Source: Symsagittifera roscoffensis
Lineage: Eukaryota > Xenacoelomorpha > Acoela > Convolutidae
Assembly: GCF_963678635.1 (NCBI RefSeq)
Contig: NC_087067.1
Span: forward strand, 47,356,001 to 47,420,000
Reading direction: 5' to 3'
DNA: 64,000 bases
The notes under the pieces are model-generated. The model made no database searches. It was given only the letters and a program-made list of their open reading frames with translations, and had not been told where the DNA came from. Positions 38,901 through 50,900 of this stretch are shown here, piece after piece. Each line of letters opens with the position of its first letter. The stretch's first letter is position 1. A program made the translations under genes and the position numbers.

Positions 38901-41900
38901 AATTTTTGTTTGTTTTGTTCTTTATCATATTGGTGAACTTGTTTGATTGAAAAATTATAGATATTTCCTGATAGTGGTTTTAGGTGTTTTCTTTGTTGGT
39001 TAAATATCGGGTAGAATTTTGAAAAGAATGGTGGTTGTTTATTTAATCTTTGAAAAAATGTTAAGGATGTTTCTTTTGTTTTTGTATATTTATCTTTGAT
39101 TAATATTTTACTATTTAGTATGTTAATTGTTGGTATATACTTCGAAATAAATGGTATTCCAATGATATTATATTTAATATCAGTGATATGGAATATTTGT
39201 TTAAATGGCTTATTTAAAATTTTGCTTTGCTCCATTGTTCTGGTGGGGAGGAGAAATAATTGGATTTTTCCGTAGTTTATCAATGTTGATCCTTGTGCTG
39301 TTGCTAACTTACTGGAGGTTTCAAGAGGTGTTAGTTTTGGGTGTAAAGTTTTTATTTCATTCCATGTGGGGATATTTATTATGTTTGATTCTGCTCCTGA
39401 ATCAATTAAAAAATCTATTTCAAGGTCTGGTGGTTGAAATTCTTTATTTCTTGGGCTTTCTAAGAGAAATGGTATTGTCCAAATTTTTTCTTTGGGTTGT
39501 TCTTTTTGTATATTTTGATAAATGTGGTTTGTATTCAAGCATTTTGTTTTGGTATTTTTATTGGTTTGATTTGTAGTGTTAATCTCATTTGTTTCTTGCG
39601 TCGTTGGTGTGGAATTTATGGGTGTAGTGTAATAATTTTGAAGAAATTCTGATTGATTTTCATATATGTGTGATGAAAAGGGTTGTTCATATATGACAGA
39701 TTCATAGTCATTTTCGACTTTTATCATATTGATAGAAAGAGTGTTTTCAGTATCACTTTCTGAATCTGATGATGTACAGTTTATTTGATTGAGTTGTAAC
39801 GTATCAGTTACTGTGTCATCAATACCTGGAGGGTCTGATGTTGTTTCTGGGTTAGATTGTACTTGATTGATTTGTCTTTGATGTTTAGGTGTACTACTTC
39901 TGTGGCGATTATTAGAATTATTATAGTTATTATTATTCCGGTGTGGTGATTGGGAATAATTTCTATAACGATTATTATAACTTGAGTGTCGATTTTGTGA
40001 ATTATTTCGCGATCTGTTTTGGTAATTATTGTTTGGTCTGTTATAGTTCGATCTATTATATGAGTTATTCCTTGATCGATTGTTCGGGTAATTCTGGTTT
40101 CGGTTGTTTGAATAACTTCTATTTCGATTATAGGAGTAGTTTCTATTCCTATTGTATGATGAATTTCGTGATTGGTTGTTTGGATAGTAGTTATTTCTTG
40201 ATTGGGAATTAGATCTAGAAACAAATCGTTGTGTATTTGAATTTGATCTGGAGTAGTTATTTCGACTATTTGGTCTATTGTAGTGATTTTGTGATGAATT
40301 ATGCGTGTTTCTTCGTTCTGGTGGTCTTCCTCTATAACTTGAGTTATATGGTGATTGATTTCTTGTATAATTTGTATTGTTCGGGAGTGGTTTTCCTGAA
40401 CTGTTGTTGCTGTAGACTGTTTTGTTCGGTAGATTTTGATCTTTTTTCATGTATTGATAGAATGATTTATTTGGTTCTTTATATTTTTGAGGTTTATTTT
40501 GATTGTCTTGCTGTTTTTGTCTACATTCGGAAATACTATGTCCGTATCGTCGGCAATAATTACACCATTTTTTGAAAGATGGTTTGCCTTTAAAGTTTGG
40601 GTTCTTTTCGTAAATATTGAGTATTTCAGTGATTTTTTCAACGAGGTCTGTCTCTGATTCCTGTATATTATTAATATTAGTAGGAGTCGTTTCAATTCTG
40701 TTAACGTATTGTAATTTCAGATTTTCCGTTTCTTCTAGTTTCATCGTGATTTCTGCTTGTTCTAATTTGTCTACTAGTTTTCGAAAATCTAAATCGGGTT
40801 CTCGAATTGAAGAAGGATGGGATGCTCTCTTTTTTATTGCTATTTTCCTTAATTGTGGTGTTAAGGTCATCATTAAGATTTCTGTCATCTTTGTGTTTTT
40901 ATAGTCGTGCGTATTTAGTGAATATGCTTTTCGAACTAGTGTTTCGATTCGTACTGCTATTTGCTTGATGGTTTCGTTTGGTAATCTGCGAATTTCATTA
41001 CATAAAACTCTTTGTTGTTGTTTGTTTCTTTCGGAGTCAAACATTTTTGAAAATTCTTGTGTAAACCTTTTCCAGTTTGATTTTATTTCTAGAGGTAGTA
41101 CTGAAAACCATTTTTGGGCTGCGCCATCTAAGGTTGTTTGTATTAACGCTGTGCGTCGATGTATCCAGTTTTGATGTAGTGGCGTATTAATTGGTTCAGG
41201 TCCAATATTTAAAATCAGGTTTGCTGTTACTGCATTTAAATAATCTTCTACAGAGTATTCAGGGTCTGTTCCTGTGAAAACCATTAAAGGTTTGTTTGAT
41301 GTTATTGATGATCCACCCATAAGGTATGGATTCATTGTCATTTGTAATGATTCTGCTGCATTTGGCATTTGAGAAAAATTTGAAAGTTGGTTTCTTGTTA
41401 TTTCATGTTGTTGGAGATAATATGGGAGTGGTATTTCATTTTGCATTTGTGATGCTTGATACGAGTGTGCAGTCATTGGATTTTGTTGTTGAATTGGTTG
41501 AAAAGATTGTGTATTAATTAGATTTTTTTGTTGAATTGGTTGTTGATGTTGTGCATCTATTGGTTGTGGAGAAAAATTTCTATGATTTGTACGTGTTCTC
41601 TGTATTCCTTGTCTACGATATTCTTGAGTATTTGGTGCAAATATATCTGGTTGTAAGAAATCATCATCTGAGGATAAATAATCCATTTGATAAGATGTCT
41701 GTTTTTTATTTTTATTTTGTTGAAAAAATGGGTAATTTTCACTGTGATCCTGTGGAGGATTTGTTTGGAAATTTATTGAATTAGGTTGGGTCATTGGGTT
41801 ATCCCAATTTCGAGATCTTGTATATTGGTTAAAATTTCTTTGTGGTTGGTTATATGTTTTTGATGGATGTGTATAATTATAATTATGGTCTGCAAAGTTG

Positions 41901-44900
41901 TTTCTAGTGAATGTTTTGCGTGTTTTTGATGGTATTGTCATGGGTCTGTATGTTTGGTAATCCATATGTGAATATTTAGGAGCAACCGAAGGTTTAACGG
42001 TTGATTGTAAGGTTACCTGTGTTTGTGAAGGATTTGTATTTCTTGGTGTTGTTAAATTTGGGCGTATTGGTGAAATACTTTGTTGTGTAGTTGTTGTGTG
42101 TACAATTTCTTCATTTATGAAGTGTGATGGTGTCTGGATATCTTGTTGAGTAAGATTCCTAGTTCCATTGAGGTTTTCGTTGTGTATGACTGTAGAGTTT
42201 AAACTATTATTTTGTGTATCGGGCAAAAATGTATTATAGTTTAATGGTGTTGCATCAATGGTTAATGGTATTACTTTTACATAATCTCTTATGTAAGATA
42301 TCGTACTTATTGCTTGACTTGAGATTGATTGTGGGAAGCTTATAAATGCGGGATGAGACCATTCGGGGTCCCAAACATAATCTGATTGTTCTGTGATAGC
42401 GGTATCATCGTTCGAGTTTTGGGGTCTAAAATTTTTTCTTGCTTGTGCAATTAAATCAATATTGTGTGTGAAATAATCTATTATGAACCATGCCAAAATT
42501 TTTTGTAAGTCGTGTTTTGTATGTTGTGAAACGTCGTCTTTCGTGAAATTTTCTTTAATGATGTTTAAATAACTAGAGAGTAGTGTGATTTCATGTCGTA
42601 CTCTTAAATGTTTAGATGTTTCTGTCGGTGAGACATTTGTTATTGGGATTTCGTTTTCTAATATCGAAATATAACTATATATTATTGCGAAAACTTCATT
42701 GGTGAATATGGAGTTTGCTCTTTGTGAGTTATGATATTGGATGCTTTTTATATATTCTGAAAAAACTTTTGAAAATTCTAAATCAAGATCATCTGTTTGA
42801 ATTGTATATTTTCTATTATTATGGTTTGGTGAGGTGAATTCTATGGAGTAGATTCCGTATTGTTGTGTTATGTTACATATATCTTTTAGATAGTGATCGA
42901 TAATTTGTCTTTTGATTTTTACATCTGGGAACTCTGTTTTACATGGACTGATTCCGGGTTCAAATAAATTTAATAGTAAATTTTTGCAAAATATATGCTG
43001 TCCTCTATCAGTGGTTGCATCTATTATAAAAGGAAAGATTTCATCATCATCTGGACTTTCTTCACCTGGGGTGTGCGTTGAGCTCATTTTTTCGTTCGAT
43101 GACTGTTAATATGTAATTATTAATGTGTCGAATTGGTTGATTCCAATTGTATAAATGTACTGGTTTGTGTTTATACTGCTTTTTTATTCTTCTTTTTCCT
43201 CTTTTTGATGAATTTGAAGTTGTTTCTGAGTCAAAAAAATATAATTGATCGTGAAGTGGGCAATTTTTATCTATTGTTTCTTTTAGTTTGTAAAGTTCGT
43301 CTAAACTGTTGGTTTCTGATTCTGAAAATGCGTTTCGATTTTTTGAAAATCTTTTTCGTGTTATTTGTCTTTGTTTCGTTATTATTTTTCTTTTTAGTGT
43401 TTGTCGTTTTGTTCGAATGTATCCAACTGTTTGTGTATGAGGTGTGATTACAAGGTCGTATTTTTTGTTATCTATTTCACAATTGTGTAAAACGATTGTT
43501 TGTTTATTTCCTAGGTTTTTAAATGACATAAGGTTTAGGATGACTGATGCAAAAGGTTGTTAAATGATTTCTATTTTCCTAAACTGTTAGTTCTTACGAT
43601 TTTTTGGTTAGCTTAACCTGGGTCTATTTGTTCAGGGTTGGAGAGAAAAGTATATCGATTCCGAAGAATGATTTTTTACTTTCTCGTGGCTAGTATAAGT
43701 TAAGGTGTTAACTTACTTAATCTTACTTAGGGGTAGTGATTGTGTTCAAGGGTTGGAGAATAGTAAATCGATCCACAAGGTTCAGGTATAATTAGAACGC
43801 GAGTAGTTCGTTAGATACTATTTTAAACTTACTAAGTCTAAGATTTATCCTGGGTCTGGTAAGAGGGGGGGTCAAGTGAAGGATGAATAACCGAAGTTCT
43901 TCACTGTTTATCCTAATTTGAATGATTAGTTTTGTTTAAAAATTTCTATTAGTCTTAGGTCTTTAGAAAGGGTTGGGTAGTGAATCGACGTTTGAGGTCG
44001 TTAGACACTAATTAAATGGGTGGGGGAGAACAAAGTTGTTCTGTTTGATCCAAGGATAAGCCTTGATGATCAAATTTGAAATTTAATTAAGTAGAAAATG
44101 ATTTAAGATCCAAGGATAAGCCTTGATGATCTGGTTTTAAAATTAAGTGAATTTAAGTTTTAATAAAATTTTAAATGTGTGTAAAGGAAAGATTTAGTGT
44201 TTTGATGATATTAGTGGGTTTATGATTGCTGTTATGTTTTAGATGATGGAGCTGGAACAACAGGATGATTTATGATTACTAACCATTTATTGTCATGCTA
44301 CTAATTTTTATTTTTATTTTTCAATAAATATTTTTCAAACATGTTTTGTATATTACTGCAGAGTTTTAGGAAAACGATCTTAGATCTTTTTATCAATCGT
44401 TATTGTATATTAATAATTTTGTTTAGCGCCTGAAATGATTTTGAAGATTAACTTCAAGGTTATGTTTGCAAATGAAAATCTAAATTCATTGCTAGTAGTA
44501 TTCTAAATACAAAAGTTTGTGTTGGCTTTTGCCGAACTATCATATAACTATATGGTAAGTTTCTACTTTGTCGTATGTCGTCTCTGGTTCGAGGTCTTCT
44601 TCCAATTCCGGGTAGTTCTGTTATGGTTCGGAATATTGGCTCTGATCTATTGAGTCGTAGAGACATTTCGATTAAATTATTGTCGTATAACATTTTTTAA
44701 ATGTTTTTGTCTAATTTCTAATCTATTTTGGTTAATTCTAAGCTAGTAAGGTCTTGTTCGAGACTTATGGTCGCACCAGATGAGTTAGGACCGAGTTGGT
44801 TAACTCATAGAGTAATTTCGGATAGGGTACACCGTCTGCTCGTCACGCTATCTTATTTTCGGCCGGATAGATTCGTGCAACTTCTTAGTCTAATACCGAT

Positions 44901-47900
44901 CCTAATCTTACTCTTATACTATCTAGTCTCAGGTTGTTTAACTAGTCTCTGCTAGGCTCAATAGATCTAGGGTATACTGGTTTATTGCGGCTGCTGAAGT
45001 GCTCGGGGGAGTCCAACTAATTTCTAAGTTAAATTCAAATCTCTCTGGTGCTGAAATTACAAGTAACTTCAGCACTTACAAATAAGTGGGTTGTTAGTTT
45101 GATGGATCATGATTGGTTAATATTAAATACTTTACATTGGTAAAATATCTAAATTATCCAATCATAAAATGTAGTTTAGATCAGGTTCCACTTCTTTAGG
45201 TCGCGCAAATTCGCAACATATCTTTTCTGGGTCGCGCAAAGTCGCATAAAAACTCTTCGGTCACGCCAAGACGCAGCATACCCATTTTGAAATGCAATGG
45301 TTGCAAAATAAGTCCCAAACTTGACTCGGGTTTGACTCTCTCGACCGAAATCGGATATGTTTCGACTTTGTATTGGACTTAAAATTGCTTCTCGACCGCT
45401 AAATTTCAGTCGCAAAACTGCACGTCCTCGACTTTCAAATTTGAAACACTTTTCGAGCACCTCCCCCTGGTTCCTAGCCCCGATTTGGTGGCGAGTATAG
45501 TAAGCCTCATTTTCCGAGCGTCTTCATATTCGCATCATTTCTATCTATCGAAACTGACAAACTTAAAGGCGACAGGACAATAAGACACGGTAGGACATAA
45601 AGACCACAAATAACGGACTTATTATATTTAAAACGGTGGCGTGCGCAGGGGGGGGGGGGGGTCGGAAAAGTTTTGAAAAATTTGCCGACCTTTTTTTTAG
45701 GTCGAACAATTTCATTTTCCTAGCTCTCCGAAAATACTATACGAACCCTATTTTGTCAAAAATTTTCTGCGCCGCAGTCAAACGTTTTAAAAAACAGGTT
45801 AAAAAGTCATTTTTAGACTTTTTGGATATTTTTGGCCAGATAATTGCGTTTTTTCGGCGCGCGCGCCCTCAATTATTCATATTGGTGCTGCAGTCGCCTT
45901 AATAAATAAATTGAAAATTGGTTAGCAAAAAGTGGAGGAGGTAACACTATACTAAAGGTGGACCCTTAAGAAAAATTTGGCAATCAGAATTGAGGGAGGA
46001 AGCCCCCCCCCCCCCGCAATTTTTTATAAAAACCAGTTTATCATCAGGAAAATCTTTTATTGTTCCGACTTTCGATACGAAAATAACGGAATATTGTGCT
46101 CGGAGTGGGTTTTTTTTCTTCAGACAAATTTCGACTTTTTAACTAGCCATTTTTGACAGATTTTTTAAATATCATTCAAAAAATATTGTTGTCCTTAAAT
46201 TTCAAAAGATCTTTCACCTGTGATTTTTTTTGGTTTAAAGTTACTGGGGTTTAAAGATTGCCATTTTGGCCAATTTGGGACACTAAACGCGCGATATATT
46301 TCGCGCTATTAACTCGTAAGCGGAGAGTTTAGAAATCGTTCCAAATTGGTTAAAAGAAGCTTATTTGCCATAATTGATTTGTTACAAGGAGCGAAATCTA
46401 TCCTTTTGTACTTTATATGGCGTGTGGGGGGATGATTTTTATTTAAATATTTTTTTTTGTTTTATTTCATTGAATTGTTTAATGTTATTACTGCTCCATA
46501 AACCTTAAAAGGCAGTCGGAACATTCAGGGCTTCGCCCTGATGCGAGCAGTGTTGTTTGATTTTAATAGTCAAAAGCACACAAAAATGACCAACACCAAA
46601 GCTAGAGCTTCAGTTGGATTTTTCAAAACAAAGCGAGACTATGGTAAAATATAAATGGTGCTACGTAAATAAGACGACAGGCCATTAAGACGACAAGACA
46701 TTAAAGCTACAAATAAGAGTTATTACATGTAAAATGAGCAGTTCGATCATTTAAGCAGATTGAATTTCTCACAAATACAATCAGGAGAATTGTGTGTAGA
46801 ATCCGCAAATTCCCATCAAAAACGTTTTTGTCGTCTTAACGGCTGTCGTCTTATTTGCCGGTCACCAAAATATATGTATAACCGGTTATAGACATAATCT
46901 GGAGGCGGAACAATTAGCAGTACGGTCTAAGAGCAACATGGGTCCAACAGCTCAAAAACAGAACAAAATTAACCTTGGATCTTTGTAAACTATTCTTGGA
47001 TCTTTAACCTTGGATCTTTGCAATGGGGGGGGGGGCGGAAATAGTTAACAAGTTATACAAATCTCGTAATGCTTAACTGTTCAATTCTTTCTTTAACGGG
47101 GATGGGCGATGGGGCGATATTCGTTACAAGGTACTAGCGGGGGAATAGTTAACAAGATCCTTAATTTTTACCGATTAATACGGGCGAATATATATAGAAC
47201 AATTAGCAGATTCGTCAATAATACCAAGAAAACGAATAAATTATTGATGAATTGAATAAATTTATCAAGTTTTTTTCGTTGAATTTTTTGAAAAATCTCA
47301 ACTAAATTACTCAAATTATGCATAAAATATTAGTTTCTTTGGTTTTATTGACTATCATTATACTCAATTTACCGATCAGCATATAAAAGTTAATAATTTT
47401 TTGTTTTCTGCTCTTGGACCTATTCTGCTTTTAGACCATTCTGCTTATTGACTGGCCAACATATACTCTTTTACACATATATTTGCGATTAATGCATAGA
47501 TATTATGGTTCCATTGCTGTATAATATATTACGTTCAATCTATTTCTGAGAAATTCACTTCACTATTTTTATGCTTTTAATTCAACTTTTACCGCAGCAA
47601 ATTCTGTCTTTCTCAAATTTTGAGCAACCAGTAAAATAAAATCAATGGTTTTGTCTTTTTTACGTGATTCGCTCAGGAGATTTTTTTAATTGACCAAAGC
47701 AATTTAAAAATTTTATGTGGCTGACTGTTTAAAATCATCAATTCGGGTAAGTAAATTTGTGTTCCATTTTTGTAGCAGAAAATAGCTCCTTGTTTATGAA
47801 AGAGATTGTGTACATTCAACAAATTAGTTATATTCGCGGACGGAGACAGATTTAAAGACAGTTAGTGATAGATTTCATCAAAATATAAAGAAACTGGGGT

Positions 47901-50900
47901 CAAGTTTTTTTATCATAAATTCTATGTGAGATCAAACGGCGATGTCCCGCAAATGAGACAGTCGATAACTGTTGGGGCTACCGTTTCGTGGGACTTTAAG
48001 ACGACGTTACGTTCGCTAGTAATAGATTTCACTGAAATTCAAATATTCAATGTACATGATTTATATCTCAGTTTTTGTCTTAATGTAGGAGTTTTGACAA
48101 TTAAGTAGCGCAGAGTAGTTATATTTTTCTGTCCTGAATGCGGTTTCAAAAATGAAACTTCAGTCTTTCCGATCAATTAAATTTCTATGAGCTGCGTGAA
48201 AAACTATTCAAACGAATGATAAACACTCTTTATTATTGTTTCTTAGGGTGTGCTACAATTATCAAGGGTGTTAGGGTCCTACAACGCGGCCATGCGGCCT
48301 CCTTATTAGAAGCTTTAGAAGTGAACAACTAAACGGGCTATAAGCCAACTGTTTCTTAACATTTTGTTGTATTTATACAACTACTCAATTAATTGAGTTA
48401 ATCGCAAAAAAAGTTAGGGTCCTTTATGTCAAACATCCGAAATTGTGTAAAAATTACGTAATAATTTGACGTAAAAAGTTCAGGTGATGGTTCGGTATCG
48501 AAAATTAAAAAGCTATTAAAAGCGTCGAAATTTTTTTGTACCAAATTATAAATAATTGGTTTGAATATAACACACTGTGGCACATTTCCGACTTTAGTCC
48601 AGTATTTGTTCAAATTTTGGGCTCCTCTGCGGTAAAACTGCTTGACCTCCTCAATGTAAGATTTCCCTTTCGCATTTCTCAGAAATGTGTTTAAAACAAT
48701 CCTTTTTCGTTTTGTATTTCTCAGAAGTGTATTTGAAGCAATCATTTTGCGCTGGTAATAGCTATTAAATTTTCGGCGCTGTGAATAGCTGAATAATTTT
48801 TGGCGTTATGGACAACTTTTTAATTTTTGGCATTGTGAATATTCGGCGCTGTGGGAATACACCGATAGTTCATGATCAGGACCCAACTATCATGTTTGAA
48901 CCGAATGTCAAAACAAGACAACTCAATTAGCCGGTTCTAATTTAGCCTCATCTCAGCTTAAGGTAGCCGGTGGGCGCGCGTCGCCGCTTCACGGCGATAA
49001 CCGGATCTGCTTTTCATATAGATTGCTACCTTCTGTTGGCAAGTTCACAACACCTTGGACGCGACTCCCACGATCACTATTAGTTCGACCAGTACAGCGG
49101 CTGTGACAGATTTCGTCCAATGATAGATCTCGTCCCATTTTAATTTCAACAGGTTTCGTCCCATTTCAAAGCGTACGACAGATTTGGATATGGGATGATA
49201 GGATGTTGGACATGCGACGAAATCTGTTAATTAAATAACTAGGACGAAATCTGTAGTAGGACGAAATCCAAAACAGCATCTTTTAAGCGAATATATGAAG
49301 TCGGATCTTTGCGCTACTTTGTGAAAAATGTCGGATTTTTAGTCTAGCAAAGCTGTTTTCCAGATGTTTGCAACTCTGGTTGGTTTTTCGGAAGTTTGAC
49401 ATATCGGATGTTTGCATGGTACCCGTTTTTAGAGCATCTGAAAAATATTGATGTTCTTAGCCCACATCTGAGCAAAACAAAATAGTTCATCTGCCGGTAT
49501 ATTTTTTATTTACAACGAGCATTTATTTTCTTCTATTCCATATAATTCCATGCGTAGTGAAATTTTGTGAAATCTCATAGATGAACATTTTCCCACATCA
49601 TTTGTGAAAATTCAATGAGCAGCATTTTTTCCGTTATTGTTCCGACTTTCGATAGGAAAGTAACGGAATATTTGTGCTCGGGGTGGATTTTTTTTCTTCC
49701 GACAAATTTCGATTTTTTAACTAGCCATTTTTGACAGATTTTTTAAATATCATTCAAAAATATATTGTTGTCCTTAAATGTCAAAAGATCTTTCAACTGT
49801 GATTTTTTTTTCGTAAAGTTATGGGGGTTTAAAGATTGCCATTTTGGCCAATTTGGGACAATTAACGCGCGATATATTTTTCGCGCTTTTAACGCGTCAG
49901 CGGAGACCTAACCCGTCTTAGATATCGTTCCAAATTAGTTGAAGGAAGATTGTATGCCATAATTAATATGTATCTAGGAGCAAAAGTGATCACTTTGTAC
50001 TTAATATGGCGTGTGGAGGAGGGATGATTTTCAAAAAAAGTTCTCAATTTTTTAAAAAATTTTCTTAAAATTTTTTTTCTATTACATTTTTTTTATTCTC
50101 CTTCATATACCTTAAAAGACAGTCGAAACATTCATGACTTCACCCAGATACGAGCAGACTTGTTATAAATCGAAAAATTTTCCTAATTTTGCTATACGTT
50201 TTTGTTTCATGTCTGAAAACACAATAACCAGGGACTTTTTCCAATAGGAACGCAACCTGGTTAAATGGTGATAATCTCACTAAAAACTGCTTTATCCCGC
50301 CATCTAAGCTAGTGTAGCAAATTTGTGGCTAACTATTGCCATGATTGTGGCCGATTTGGTGTTGAGACGCGCCATCTAAGCTAAAGTAACAAGCTTTAAA
50401 CCGAATATTAGGTGAAACCGTAAAGTTTTGTATACGACTAGAAAGCTTCAATTGCGAAAAGATCAGTAGTTTTAAAATGTTGCCTATCTTTTGGACAGTT
50501 TAATATTTTTCGTACTTTATCAAAACCTTAAATCAGTACAGATGATTTCACTCAAAATAATCTAACTTCCTTTGCAATTTCCCGAATTCCCCGTCACATA
50601 ACAAAGATATGTGACTACGGCTTCCCTTACTAAACACTAGAAGAAGGAACCCCGGTCGAGGAACCCCCAGCAACGTTTTAACCAGATTTTTGGTCCCCAA
50701 TTTCCCTTTGTGCCTTGTAAGTCTTTAATGTGCCCTGTGATGCAAGAACTGGTTACTAAGGATTTTGTTCCGACCATTTGAAAAATGCGGAGGAGCTCAG
50801 TATTCGTGCGTGTTTTTTTTCTTTTCAACTTTCCAAGCAAAATCAGGTACGACAATTAATCTTCGGAATGGGTCGAGCTATATATCAGTATTAAAGTTCT

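Larger units (their letters stand above)
26291..45190 (-). mobile_element. Intact 18.9-kb env-bearing Ty3-type LTR retrotransposon
   Basis: Two 410-base LTRs with one mismatch, a CTTC target duplication, a primer-binding site next to the 5' LTR (44756-44778) and uninterrupted long frames show a young, possibly active element. Order in the RNA: 5' LTR, leader ORF, ORF1 (basic, 155 aa), Gag-Pol (2740 aa), two small hydrophobic ORFs (76 and 62 aa), an ATG-less frame (378 codons), an Env-like protein (872 aa), a 596-aa ORF, 3' UTR, 3' LTR. The protease, RT, RNase H, integrase order and GPY/F-type ending are Ty3-like. At 18.9 kb with at least seven frames it is far larger than the usual 5-10 kb. 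It is inserted in a minisatellite, within a collagen intron, in the sense direction. Confidence 0.92.

Noticed and set aside
29304..43447. Plus-strand frames of 60-123 codons inside the retrotransposon
   Set aside because: Antisense shadows of Gag-Pol, Env and the other minus-strand ORFs.
44756..44778. tRNA gene suggested by GTTCGAGACTTATGGTCGCA then CCA
   Set aside because: Only a 3' end is present, next to an LTR; it is the primer-binding site.
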